A DNA stretch of 64,000 nt, taken from positions 1 through 64,000 of the forward strand of contig FTLJ01000154.1 of NCBI GenBank assembly GCA_900155495.1. The letters run 5' to 3'. Positions 1 to 12,500 of this stretch are shown piece after piece (positions within the stretch are counted from its first letter, which is position 1; every line of letters begins with the position of its first letter). A program made the translations under genes and the position numbers. This stretch comes from Porogramme epimiltina. Taxonomy: Eukaryota > Basidiomycota > Agaricomycetes > Polyporales > Polyporaceae. Under the pieces are notes generated by a model that searched no databases, was not told the origin of the DNA, and saw nothing but the letters and a program-made list of their open reading frames with translations.

Positions 1-590
1 CCGCGCATCTCCTCCCGCCCGTTGCCCGATCCAGCAAAACAACAGCACGTCAAGCGCACGGACGTAGTCCCGGATGTCGAGTTTCTGTGCGCGCAGAGAG
101 GGTATGTGAGTATAGGATCAGCGGGCGGAAAAACTCGAGATGAAGACCCACCGCGTCGTGCAGGGGGCGCACGCCGCGCGCACCGGGCGTGCCAAAGTCG
201 CACGGCACGACGCGCTCCACAGTGCCCAGCGCGTGCGCGACGCGGATGATAGCGCGCTGGTCCGCGAGCGCCCACGCGCTGACCGCGCTCACGAGCACGT
301 CGACGCCGGCGAGCGCGGCAGCGAGCGTCGCGTCGTCGGCGGTCAGGTCGCCCGTGCGCACCTCGACGCCCGCGGCGCGCAGGGTAGCCGTGGTGGGCTT
401 GGCGAGCGAGGCGGCGCGGACCAGCGCGGCGACGCGCTGTGAGGGGTGAGCTGTGAGGAGGGGTGAAGAGGTGAGGAGAGACGGGACGCACGAAAGCGCC
501 GGACTTGAGCAGGCCGTCGATGATGCTCTTGCCGGTGTTGCCGGTAGCGCCGACAACGAGAACAAGCTGTTTGGGAGGTTCGCTGGACAT
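1..590 (-). CDS. NmrA-like NAD(P)-binding reductase, partial (runs off left edge)
   Basis: This is the N-terminal part of an atypical short-chain dehydrogenase of the NmrA/isoflavone-reductase type. Visible exons are 492-590, 152-436 and 84 to the edge. The start at 590 gives MSSEPPKQ followed by the Rossmann motif GATGNTGKS. Exon 1 is 99 bp, exactly as in the two paralogs at 1829 and 22980, and the intron after residue 33 is in the same place. Exon 2 carries the usual VRTGDL and RVVPCDFG blocks. Exon 3 opens with KLDIRDYVRALDV, matching the paralogs, but then reads LLFCWIGQ where they have PYTIIDVGWW or PYTFIDVGVW, so the frame may break near position 47. The real substrate is unknown; NmrA-like proteins are either redox sensors or reductases. 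Confidence in the family is high. Whether the gene is intact cannot be judged here. Confidence 0.75.
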   Translation of the reverse strand, partial: MSSEPPKQLVLVVGATGNTGKSIIDGLLKSGAFVRPVSPHLFTPPHSSPLTARRRAGPRRLARQAHHGYPARRGRRGAHGRPDRRRRDARCRARRRRRARERGQRVGARGPARYHPRRARAGHCGARRAVRLWHARCARRAPPARRGGSSSRVFPPADPILTYPLCAHRNSTSGTTSVRLTCCCFAGSGNGREEMR

Positions 591-1828
591 TGTAGGTCTT
601 CAGGAGCAGATATTGTTGGTGTTATTCCCCTAAGCATGGCCCATTTTAAGGACAGATATCCCGAGGCGAGCGGACGTCGGTGCTACGTCTGAGTAAGACC
701 TTCAGAGATGTTGGTGACATTTGAGAGCGCGCGTACTGCGGGCATGTCGCGGCTCGAGACCTGAGGCCAGGATGGCCCCTTAAGCCCTACTAGCACCTGT
801 TGCGGGACTGTTTGATGAACATGCTGCAATCCTGCAGAGCAATTACTCAGCAGCCGAAGCGCATAACCATCCGGGCCACGACCTTACCTACAGGGCTTGA
901 AGGCCGTAGGACATTTCGTCGCACCATATGTCGTGACCCAGTGCATGTAGACTCGTAGAGTGAACCTGGGTGCCGTTTCTCAGAGTGCCAATACAGTGTT
1001 ATGTTATGTTTGACAGTTGAGGGCAGGCTGCAATCCGACACTATGCGGCATTATCGGCCGAGTTGAACAAGGCTGTACCCTACTAGTACTCTTTTGGAGC
1101 CCACTTATAACAGATTGAGCGCCGGACGCGCTACACGCTTTGTAATTGTTGCCAGCACACAAGTTCGCAACGTCGGTCTGTAGACTATTGCGTAGCATCC
1201 TGGGTTGACCGTGCCCACCAACCACTTTCCAATACTCCTTGATGCAAATTCTGTCTCCTCAATCAATTCTATGGGATCAATTGGTTTGCATGGACACACG
1301 TTTTGCTCGTAAGCTCCACTACCGAGGACTACAACGTAGCATGCAATATGCGCAATGTCACGGTAATTTTTTTAATCGCTGGCTAGATGCTCTGGGTGAG
1401 TCGTTGTTGCATCCCGAGCGCGTCGTCTGTGGCTGAATTTCGCGCCGATGTCGGATATCAGTCTACCGTTTATGCACAGCGCACGATACGCACCCAGTGC
1501 AAGTTGCCGCGGTCTAGCTCGAGCAGTTTCACGACGGACTCCCTTCCTGCTACTTCCCTACGCTGAACAACACAGCATCCATTCAAGGTCTACAACCTTC
1601 TGTCATATGATACACACTCCTATTCCCGATATCGGAACTCAGCGATAGAATCGGTACTTGGACGCCAGGCAAGCTCCGACATCTCGGTCGTCCCCGGCAT
1701 CGGTGCATACAATGGTGGTCATACTATGCATTGTTCCCACTGCGGATCACGCCATGAGCAGGTATTTGAACAAGTTTGTGGGCCCTTGGTAATCGCAGGA
1801 CCTCAAACATCACCTAGCCACGCCAAGC
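591..1828. other. Intergenic region, nothing recognised
   Basis: This stretch of about 1.2 kb separates two divergently oriented NmrA-like genes, so it must hold both promoters. Only short unconnected reading frames are present on either strand, none with a recognisable domain or with splice signals joining it to a neighbour. It is more AT-rich than the genes. No clear TATA box within 150 bp of either start was seen. Confidence 0.6.
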
Positions 1829-3028
1829 ATGTCTCCTACGGCGGATAAACCCCTTGTCTTAGTCTTCGGTGCGACTGGCAATACCGGAAAGTCCATCGTC
1901 CAAGGGCTGTTGGACTCTAGAAACTTCGTATGGGGCTTTCCACTCCTCCGTGCCTTCTGAACATACTACTCATGTTGCTTTGATCGTAGCGCGTTGCAGC
2001 TGCAGTCCGCCCCACCTCTCTATCGAAACCTGAGGTCGAGGCGTTCCGCAAAGATGGAGTGGAGATCCGCGTCGGTGATATGAAAGATGATGCAGAGAAG
2101 CTGAAGCAACTCCTCGACGGCGTGTCGATCCTCATCAGCGCCGTCCTAGGATTCACGGACCAGAAGGCCGTGTTTCACGCAGCCAAGGAGGCTGGCGTGC
2201 AGCGCGTCGTCCCCTCCGAATTCTCTATACCCAGCGCGGGGAGTATTCGAACCGTCGATGTACATCCCTCCGCTCTTCTACAGCCTGATGGTATACTTAC
2301 CACCCTTTCGCTCCCACCTCTAGAAGGAAGAAGTGCGCGCATACATCAAGTCCCTCGACCTGCCCTACACGATCATCGACGTCGGCTGGTGGATGCAGAC
2401 CTTCCTTCCTCTCCCCACCCGCAGCGCCGTGTCGGCCCCATTCCGCACGATGTCCGAGACCGTGCCCGAGCCAGGAGACGCGCGCGTGCTCCTTACAGAC
2501 CTCAACCACATCGGGGCGTTCGTAGCGCGGATCATCGGGGACCCGCGCACCTTGAACCGCTCGGTTATCATCTGGGAGGAAGAGAGGCAGATCCGGGCTG
2601 CGCGCGAGGTCGGGGAGACTATGTCTGGGGAGGCTGAAGCCTTGCGCACCCGCATGAGGCCGGTGAGTGTATGCGTACATCACTATTTGTGGTTTATGAC
2701 TCACCGAGGGGTACATGGGTAGCTCGCTTTGGAAGACCTGCCTGCTAGAAAAGCAGCAGCAGAGGCTGCGTTAGCGAAAGACCCGAAAGACTTGCAGGCC
2801 TTCATGAACATGTCGATGTGCGCATTCATGCAGAGCATCTGCGTTATTGGCGAGGGCACCCTGGACTTCGCGAAGGGCATGGGATACCTTGACGCACGCG
2901 AACTCTACCCGGATATTCCTGTGGCCTCTCTGGAAGAGTTTGCGGAGGAGTTCTACAAGCTACCGGAGCCGGGATACGTTTACCACTGGGCGGGGAGCGT
3001 CGTCACTTCACATCGCCTTACGAAGTAG
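1829..3028 (+). CDS. NmrA-like NAD(P)-binding reductase (paralog 2)
   Basis: Four exons (1829-1927, 1990-2259, 2324-2662, 2723-3028) give about 337 residues. The protein begins MSPTADKPLVLVFGATGNTG, with the GxxGxxG dinucleotide-binding loop at about residues 14-20. It continues with GVEIRVGDMKD and RVVPSEFSIP, and KEEVRAYIKSLDLPYTIIDV straddles the third exon start. The lysine opening that exon sits where isoflavone/phenylcoumaran reductases carry their catalytic lysine; this is an alignment by eye. The C-terminal exon ends in DARELYPDIPV and LPEPGY, as in the paralog at 21811. Introns 1, 2 and 3 fall at the same places as in that paralog. The C-terminus is a few residues longer than the paralog's. 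Function is probably a soluble reductase or NADPH-responsive regulator; the substrate is unknown. Confidence 0.88.
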
Positions 3029-3205
3029 CGTCATGACAGCAAAAGATATGATACACGAGGATGTATACGCATTCACATACAACACAGACACGACGCAGTC
3101 TCAGTATCAGAGCGGGGGGATATCGTACACGGTTATGCGACAGACAGTGCAACCATACAAACGCAACCAGAAATGCTGACAGTCCCTCCAACGAGCCCTC
3201 AGGTC

Positions 3206-5979
3206 TCAGAGCCACACGGTCGACAGCTCCCTACGCGCCATTTCAAGTCGCTCACGTTTCTTCATAAGCTCCTCACGGCGCTCGGCGGTATTACGTGGCT
3301 CCCTGATATACTCTGCGCATTGTGCGAGCACATCAGGGCTGCCGATACCGAGCCCCTTGCGCAAGGCCTTTTCCAGCGCCTGATCACGGTCGAGGCCGAG
3401 TACCAGCTCGTAGTCGATCGCCATCGGGATGTTGTCCGTGAAGCGCTTGTAAGCGACTGCAGATGGACCTCGGTGAGTAGTGGGGTTGCCAAGGGACGTC
3501 GGTAAACGCTTACTCTGGAAGTAGGCACGGACACTCGCCATGATCTCGATGGCAGATTCATATTGGTCAGGAGGGAGCAGCTTCCCGAGTTCCGTGGCGT
3601 TTATCCCGCGCAGCCCCATGCGGGTGAGTCCGGAGAGTGTGTCGGTGAGGGCTTGCCCGAAGGTGGGATCTTGCACTTGCACCGCTTCCACGATGCGTTG
3701 GGTCAGTGACATCCGGGACTGCCCATCCTGCGGGCGCCAGCCCTTGTAGTGGCCCAGAAACTTCTCGCGGAAGTCGACGTAGTACACCTCGTTCTCTGTG
3801 CGTGGGCGGCGTTCTATGTCGATGAACCACTTGATGCGAGCAAGGGTGGATTCCGAGGAAGAGTTAATGAAGTCGTTTGCAATTGTCCTGATATTGAATA
3901 TAAGTAACATGGTCACTATGTGTGAAAGGAAAGCCGCCATACATCACCCGACTCTCCAGATACGGATACTGGGAGAAGTGTTCCTTAACGAGCGCCTTGA
4001 CATGCTGGAGAAGCATTCTGCTTATGTCGTGGAAGAGCGTTTCCGTAGGGGCTTGCCAATGCCCTACCGTAGACGCTATATACTCCTGTGTAACTACGAA
4101 AGGATAGTGGGCAGGGAGCTCTCGGGTGATTGCCCTATGATACCCCCATAGTTAGAAATGCATGAAATTACAGTGGTCTTGTGATAGGCTCACTCTTTTG
4201 CACGCTTCATTACGTCGTCAACAAGGATAGCGCGGCTGTCGTCTCGTGGTTTGTAGGGGGGCCCTTCATTTGCGATAAATTCGGGCGAGAGAAACGTGTG
4301 ACTCTCCGGATGGGCGGCAATGTATGCATGGTCATAGGGGCGGAAGTCCGGCTCGGTCGCGCGAATCGCATAGCGAAAAGCATCGCATGCCGGGCGGATG
4401 GACTGAAGAAGACCATCAGGGTGCGGTGTGCCCTCCAGGTACTTGCCCAGGTTCTTGGAAAACGTTGACAGGAGGTATAGAACCTCCGAGAGGGAGTCTG
4501 CGGATGGCGGTTTCGGAAGGTGCGACAGCCGTTCATCAGTGTCAGAAATCAGCTTCTGCAGTTCTTCCTGAATGACAGGAAGTCTGTGTCGACAATTCAG
4601 TCACAATATGAAAAAGATAGTAATAGGGCAAGAGAGATTACCTCTGAGAAATGAAATCCGAAAGGACGTCGCTGAGACGTTCAACGAGCTTCTTCGTCCC
4701 AAGGCGGTTCTGAAATTCTAAATCCAGGGCGTTCCAAGGAGGAACCGTGGAGAAAAAGCTTCGCTCGCGATCGCGAGCTTCGTCCCATGATATCCCCTCA
4801 TTGATCGCTCGGGAATCCGGCTGTTTCACAGAAAACCATCCGTGTTCAAGAGGCTCTTCCTGGTTCCGGATGTACCGAAGCCAACCATCCTCTTCTCCGC
4901 TGGGAATGCGATCGGGCTTTGTGAGAACACCTGCATGTTCGATATAAATGGTGGGGGGCACGTATAGAACGTTCTGACACTTACCAATCGTCCTGCGCCC
5001 TGTGGGATCGTATGTTTTCGCTAGGCGATGTGCGCCCTGGTTCTGAAAATCGGCTATAAGAGTACGTGAGTCGATAGCTCTTGGCATGCATCCGCGGGTT
5101 ATAACAACGTACTTTCACAGGCAACGGTAAGGAGGATTATGCAAGATGGCTTCTTTATATAAGAAGATACGAGCTCCTTGACGAGTTCGATGTCATTCTC
5201 GTTCCCACCTGTCCCGACACTGGCAATAAGACCTGACGCGCACATCAACAATCATCCGAAGTTAAGAATCTACAGCCTGAATACATACCCGGCAGATCGC
5301 AGAAGGAGAGATCTTCAACGTCAGGGCCGCTGATCTGAAGACATACCGCATTCGTCGAGAACGTCAATTCCCGAAATAGAGAGTCGTTATGGTCGCTGTC
5401 GTCTTTCAAGTAATGTCGGAAGTCAGTGCTTGGGTTGAGAATCGCGCGCTGCGCCCGGCGAATTCTGTCTTCCACTTCCCACTTGTCATGTATGACATCA
5501 CCAAACTGGTCATTCCTCGGGTGACCAAGAGGCTTCCCATCCCGATCGGTGATGGTATGGAGCGAAACGGTACACTGCCACGGCTCCGACGAGTATGAAA
5601 GTCGGCACTCGGTAGGACATCTACGTTGCCGAATATGATTAGTATCGGCATTCACGGGCAGCCCAATGTGGGACGCAGCTCCGCACCTCGTACAAGTACC
5701 GCTTGCGCGTGGAAGAGTGATTCCGGAGATCGACTCAATCAAAGACGATTTCCCAGCGGACTGGGAGCCGATGACAGCTATGACAGGAAGGTCAATATCT
5801 ACCTGGACGCTATATTCTCACTATGAGTGAGTTTGAAGTTAGAATGTTAGATAGAGGACATACCCTGTGAGGTGGAGCGCGTTGACAATATCCAACATTC
5901 GGCGTCTCCGTAACGCGAGCAGGGAGTCGGACAGGCCAACCCCACCTTCCTTATCGCAGGCAGGTGTCTCTGGGTTCAT
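3206..5979 (-). CDS. Dynamin-family large GTPase with GED
   Basis: Nine exons (5864-5979, 5289-5809, 5113-5232, 4985-5053, 4642-4930, 4194-4583, 3943-4134, 3514-3887, 3206-3456) splice to 773 residues with every phase consistent. Dynamins polymerise on membranes and use GTP hydrolysis for fission. All GTPase motifs are present: G1 GSQSAGKSS at about 53-61, G2 threonine within GTCTRCG, G3 DLPG at about 210-213, and G4 TKPD at about 279-282. The conserved stretch ENQGAHRLAK appears here as DFQNQGAHRLAK. The middle/stalk domain follows (ISQRLPVIQEELQ, then IANDFINS), and the last exon begins IAYKRFTDNIPMAID, typical of the GTPase effector domain. There is no PH or proline-rich domain, so it resembles the fungal Vps1/Mx-like type rather than classical endocytic dynamin. 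The start at 5979 gives MNPETPACDK and leads directly into TGVQVDIDLP. It may act at vacuoles, peroxisomes or mitochondria; the sequence does not decide which. Confidence 0.9.
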
Positions 5980-6516
5980 AGTAGGTTTGGAAAGGGGGTT
6001 GTCGACGGTAGTATACTGGGGGCGGGGGGAGTAGGGAGTGCATGAGTCTCATGCTCTGACCCTTATACTCGGCACGCTATACAGTTTCATGATATCTGTA
6101 GCACAACATCCCTCTGGGCCTAATCGGTTTCCGACTACAACGCGGGGGACTACCGCAGCTACTTGGCAGCCTGGTATGCTCTTCAGAGTATAGTCGTTCA
6201 CAGGAATCTGGGAAACCGCGTAGAGAAGGATGCCATAATGGGAGTCGAATTCAGGGGGCGATTGATATTGGTGTTCTCTTCAGTATCGAGTCTGGTTGCT
6301 GCGGTAGGAGGTACCCCTCGTGATCGTCCTTCTTTGTCAATGAAATACGCCCAATCTAATGCTATGGATACAGAAGTAAACTCGTACGGGACGTCTGCAG
6401 ACCGACTCGTCCAAGAGAGGTCTGTGTGTCACTCCTCTCTCCGTCGTTTCACCTTTCCCTTGTGGTGCCTGCCGGAAGGCGGTCAGCGGCGGGGCTGAAG
6501 AAGATGGGCGCTCTAC
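5980..6516. other. Intergenic region between dynamin promoter and UTP20 3' end
   Basis: About 540 bp lie between the start codon of the dynamin gene and the stop codon of UTP20; both genes are on the minus strand. The stretch therefore contains the dynamin promoter and the UTP20 3' untranslated region. A plus-strand open frame of 111 codons at 6163-6498 has no recognisable domain and is not called. Confidence 0.6.
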
Positions 6517-9500
6517 TCACATGAATGGCTCGTTTTTCCTTTTTCGGCTATCCTTCTTCGCCACATTTCGCTGCAGCTTCCGCCTCGCCGCAGCAGCAGG
6601 ATCAGCGACGATCTAGACACAACCAACGGGTGAGCCCCAAAACGTTAGCCTGACAATATCATACATGGGCCAATGACGCACCTGGATCGCGCGGGATGCC
6701 TTCCGGTCCCGCCGGACGCTGAGGACCTTCTGGCGGATATCGTTGTAAACGGCTGCGAACTTCGTCGTGCCAACCTTGCTCTGGACAAGATCCTGGAGTT
6801 CTACTGCTAGAGTCTTCAAATCATCTGACAATGGTTTGTGAGCACCCTAACATGAACGTAGTGACGAACCACTCACCCATGTGTGTGTCGCGTATGGTGT
6901 CCTCCTCCACTATGCGATAAACCGGATTCAATATGTGCACTAGGAAGCGCTCCACTATGCCGGAGTCCACGTAAGAGACCATCGCCGCGAACCACTTTAG
7001 CACCGCAGCGGGCTGCAGAGACCAGTTATCCTGTGGAAGGAAGCTTCAGTATTTGCATTTATCAAATCAGATGGAGCCCACGAACCGCATTTTTCGCCTT
7101 GCTTCGACGACGAATGAGCGCTGAGCGGGCCTGATAAGACAACTTTGAGAACAGCCGCGCCAGTGGATGCCGTTCTTGAGGCTGCTCGGCTTCGTCACCT
7201 GCCTCCCCGTTCTCGTCATCTCCGTCGCCGTCTTCTTCGTCTACTATAGTGCTGTCGGAGCGGAACTCTATGATGCTGAAGCACTTTCCGACGAAGAAGA
7301 GATTCTTGACGACCTGCAAGCTCAAAGGCTCTTCCAAGTTCTCGCTCTTGAGCTGGAGTGAGAGCTTCGTCGCAATCTCCTCCATACCGTCCCTTGAGAG
7401 CAGTGTATCGTCGTCCTCCGCGGGCGCCACCACGGGTGTTGCTGCGAATAGCGTTCCGAGAAGGCGGCAGGCGGCCGTGCGGACCCAGGCATGCGGGAAA
7501 AGGAGGAGCGCGACGACCGACGTCCAGCCAACCTTCTCGGCGTCAGTCGCGAGCTCGGGCTTGTCACGGACGACCTTCGAGAGGACAAGCAGCGCTTGAT
7601 AAGGCGTCTGCCAGTGCTGCGCCAGCTCGTCCGCCCCGCCATCGTCTTCATCGGCGGTGGCAGTTGCTTCGAGCGCGCGGGCGCTCTGCGTGAGGATGCC
7701 GTTCATATCCTCCAGGATAGAAGGAAAATACGGTGCCGCATCCGCCTTGAGAAAGTCGACGATAAGCCCGTACAGCTGCCCGGAGACACGAGTGAGCTGG
7801 GGCTGTGCACGCTGGACGGCCCACGAGTGGACATGCGAGACGATGACGTTGCGCTGCTTCGCGTCGAGGCGCGCCAGGAGGCCCTTGATGAGCTCCGCGG
7901 CCATTTCGCGGCACTTCGCAGACCCGTCATTCGCGACGACCATAACGAGGCCGACGAAGAGGAGGTCCGCGTACTCCTGCACGAGCCCGGTCTCGAACTT
8001 GGCGATCATGGCACTAAGGAGTTCGATAACGGACAGCCGACCGCTCTCGTAGACGTAGGAGAGATTCTTGATAAGGAACGTCATTTGATTACGGAGGCGA
8101 CCTTTGCCTTGAGGGTAGTCGAGGAGGAACTGGAGTAAAGCACCCCGACAGAGCTCCTGCACCTGAGGGGACTGGTTCGTCACCATGATCTCCGCAACTT
8201 TGTCCATGATGTCGTAGATCTCCGGCACGACGAAGCGCCGCGCAATGATCGCGCGGAGCATCGTGAAGACGGCAGCCTGACGCGATGGCTCCTCGAGGTC
8301 AGGGGAGAGCAGCTCTAGCAGGTAGACCAGGTCTTTCTCCTTGACTTGAGCGCCCGAGTGATCGCGGAGGATAGTGGCAAGGGACTTGAACGCGGTCTGG
8401 ACGGCTTCGGGCTCTGTGGAGCCGGCCTGCTTGACGATATCGATGATCTGACGAATGAAGACCGGAAGTGACTTGTCGATGGACTTGAGGGGGCACTTCA
8501 CGATAGCGGCGGCAGCCTTCAGTCCCGGAGCTACGACCTGCATGTGAGAGGAATAGAGCGTGTTCCCGATGACAGCAACCATGGGCTCGAGGCGAGAGAT
8601 GACGGCGGGGTCCTTGAAGTCGAACCGCCCTCTGCGGTAAGCGGTGTTGTAGAGGTCTAGGCCGAAGACGACGAAACTGCGAAAACATCAACATCAGCTC
8701 GAGTCGCCGGAAAGAGGGGTGTATACCTACCGGAATGAGTTGTTAGCGTAATGGTCTTGGTCTGCAGTGACTTGGCGCTTCGTTTGAACGAGGGCATGGT
8801 CTTTGCGTTTTTTCCCTTTCCCGGAGGTCTCAACCTTCGGCACTTCCTTCAGGAAGCGGGCGTTCTGGCTGATGAGGGTGTGGCAGAGTACGAGAAGCTC
8901 AGTGGGAACTAGATGCGCGTTCGAGTTGAGGCCGCCCGCGATACGCCGGAGAAGTTCCTCCACCTGCTGCATGACCTTCAGCGTCTCGGTCTCTTGCATG
9001 ATGTTGCGGATAGGGAGCAGGAGAGTGCTGATCTTGGCGGGGGTGATGTGCTTGGCCAAAATCGCAAACGTGTCGACGCCCTTTGATGACGACCCTCGGA
9101 CCTCTCGCATCTTGGTCTTGAACCCCTCTGCCTGGACGTCCTTCCCGGATTCACCGAAGACGACCTCGGAAGAGACTGCGGCGACATCGGAGACGCAGTT
9201 GTCGAGGGTGTGGAAAGTGGAAGCGTGGTCCCCGGAAGTGACGTGGACGAGGAGCGCGTGTACAGAGTAAGCAAGAACATGGAGATGAGGGCCACGAAGA
9301 AGCGCGGCGCGCATCTCGCGGACCATGAGGGACAAATACGGCGGGCCGAGAGTGCATGCGATCCGGCAAAGCGTCTCCCGTGCGAGGTCGCGAGTCTCTT
9401 GTGACTTGCTTCGCAGTACTTGGCTGAGAACCGTCAGCAGACGCGTGATCTGTGCGTCGCGCTGCTCCAAAGGTAGATGCTTCGCTATCTGAACGATACC

Positions 9501-12500
9501 CGTAGAGATCGGTATCCGGAGACTGTCCTCGGTCTCGTCACGCTTCTCGAGGTACTGGATGAGACTCGGTAGTAGGCGACCGTTGACAGCGTCTTGAATC
9601 CGCGCTAGCTTTGACGCGTCGACCGTTGGTTTCTGCGCCGCCGAGCCTTCCTCCTGGATTTCCTGGTCCACCGGAACCTCTTCTACGTCTCTGTCCGCAT
9701 CCTCGTCGGCTTCCGCCACGGCCTCCTCCTCTTGCACAGCCTCCTCCATGGGGAAATGAAATCCATCTAAAACCGCGACGATCGTACGAACATATACACG
9801 CTCCGATGCGTCCTTCTGCTTCGCTAGCTTTAGGTAGCGCTGCACCAGAGAGTAGTACGCGCCCCAGCTCAGCTGTCGCGCCATCTGGCCCATCGCGAGA
9901 ATGGCTTCGTTGACTAGATGGTGGTCGAGCGTGTCGGTGGAGACGATATAGTTGCCTACGAGAGGAACAAACACCTCTGCGAGCGTGGCGCTCCGAAGAT
10001 GACCTTGCTCCGCGAACTCGGCCAATCGGCGGAGGGCGCGCGTCCGTCGGTGGATCTGGACGTGATGGATGTTGTTGAAGAAGTTCGCTTCCTCGTCCCC
10101 ACCGGCGAGCAGCACGCGCATCTCCTGCAGCGCCGCGATAGCGGTGCATCGCAGCACGGCATGAGAAAGCACGGTGAGGAGCTCGGCGCGAACGAGTTCG
10201 GCGCGCGAGCGGAGGCCGTTCTTAATGCCGGGGAGAAGGACCTTAAGGAAGGTGTCTTCGTACGCCCCGCGCTCTTCTGCAGCGAAGTCGACGAAGTGCT
10301 TCAGGGCGCCCGCCGCGTTACTCCTGATGCTAAGCTCAAGCGGATCCTGGATGAAGCTGAACATGTTGTAGATAACGGGCAGCCAGTCGCGACACGACAG
10401 GGACTTGTACAGCGAGTCGTTCAGCTCCGCGAATGCGGTCAGTCGCCGGTCGAAGTCGGGCTCCTCCAGACGTTTCGTCGAATAGGCGTTGAGCGAATCC
10501 ATGAGGCGCGCGAGATGAGTGATAGACGGCTGGAGCTCCGCAAGCCTGTCGAACGCTTTGACTAGCGCGATGCGCGCCGGGCGGGACCGTAAAGTCTGGA
10601 AGAGTTGGGATAGCAGCCCATAGACCTTTCCGAACACGGCACCGTCGGCGTCGGATAGTTCCGGGATGAGGGGGAAGAGGCTGCACAGAATTGTGGTCAT
10701 GTCGACCTTGATCTTCTCTGGTACAGTCTTGTGTGGCTTCCGAAGGAGTGGAGCGAAGAGCTCAAGCAGCATTGTTGCTTGGGTGCCGTCGGAGAGGTAC
10801 GGAGCGAGCTCGGAAAGGATGGTGATCTGCCGGCGGCCAAGGACGTCAACGACTGCTGAGACGTTGCCCTTCGAACGCGCCACGAGAGTCGACAGGTTCG
10901 TGAGGAGGTGAGACACGTGCGGCTTGAACACGGACTCAAGGATCGCCTCGTCCGCTAGGGAGAGTGCCTGCAGTTGTTCGACAATATCGAACACCCTCGA
11001 AATGACGGCAGGCTTGACGTTCGTCGCGACCAGGCAGTCGTACACCTTCGGAAGGACACGAGAATCGTATTCGACCAGGTACTGGGCGTACTCGGCGCGC
11101 TGTGTCCATGCGTGGAAGAGGTCGAGCAACGCTGATGGCGCCTGTGTGTTCTCCTGATCAAGCGAGGGTAGCCGGGGAGAAATGAAAGCGCGGAACGCCT
11201 CGGACATGTAGGGCCCAAAGTCGTAAGCGATCGGAGAGCGGAAGAAGTCCGCAAACCTCTTTAAACCGAGCTGGCGGACGGTTCGCAGAGCTCTCGATGG
11301 CCCGGACCCATGCTCTTCTTCCTCGTCTTCTTCGACTATGGCGTCCTCTTCCGCGTCTTCATCGACGACGTCGTCCTCGGCTCTCTGGGCGTCAAGGGTA
11401 GACTGCGCGCCCCCTATGAGATCCAGAAGCGTTTCTAGAAGTACGGGCCACCGCGAGACGAGTCGCGACCCGAGATGCTTGAGGACGTCCCCAAGTAGCG
11501 TCAGGAACCCGACCTGCCGCTTCTCCGACACGTCCTCAGGCACTGGCACGATCTTGAACGTGCCCTCGGACGCCATCCGCTCCGCCCGAATGGGCTGAAG
11601 CATGAGGTCGACAAGCAACGAGAGTTCCGCGTCCGTGCATCCCGCGAGGGTCGAGAGGACTGCCGCACGGCGATCAGCCCCCCTGTTGCGACCGCGGCGC
11701 TCGAGCATCATCCCGAAGAGGAGCCGAATGACAGCGTCGACGAACTCCGCGCGCTCGCTGGGAGCGTCGAGGGCGGCGAAGTCTAGGAGGGTGAGAGCGT
11801 CGCGCCACTTGGTGTCGTCGAGCAGCGTCCGGAGCGTATCTTCGTGAGAGACCAAGCGAGGGGACTTGTACGTGAGCACGCAGGACAGCGCGAGCCGCTG
11901 CAGCGCACGGTCGGGGTGCGCGAGGAGGGTGGTGTAGAGAGTGCGGAGGACGTCGGTTGAGCGAAGCGCGTTCGGGTTGGCGAATTTGGAGAAGAGTTTG
12001 AGCCAGGCGCTGAGCTTCTGCCTCGGGATCTTGGAAGACACGTCGGGGCCAGCAAGAGAGAGGAAGTGTGGGACGAGGTCGCGGTTGTGCTTCTCGGCGA
12101 GGGACGAACACTCCTCCAGCGTTGAGAGGAGCTGGGTCTCGAACATGGTGACGTCGAATCGGTCCCCCGTAACTTGGCTCTAGATAGAAAGTTAGAGAAG
12201 TAGAGATCACCATGGCGCATATACGCACTTGAACCATGGCGTTCTTGGCCATCGAATGACCCAGCCATCTTGCAAGCACAGTGCGCAGTTTGTGTGCGCT
12301 CGGATCCCTCCACGACCTCTCTTCTTCCCATACATCATCCCCCTCGTTCTCCATACCGCCCTTGACCCAGCCCGGTTCAGAAGCGTCACCTATAGACGGA
12401 GAAGAGGCGTTCCGAAGCTCTGAGAACAGAAGTCCCCACACGAGGTCGTCGAAGCGGCTCGCCAACGCAGCAAGCGCTTGCGCTGCCGGCGACCACAGCG

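Noticed and set aside
7491..8138. 215-codon plus-strand frame
   Set aside because: Lies antisense within exon 11 of UTP20, has no domain, and exists because high third-position GC keeps the opposite strand open.
9918..10565. 215-codon plus-strand frame
   Set aside because: Antisense shadow of the largest UTP20 exon; composition only reflects the coding strand.
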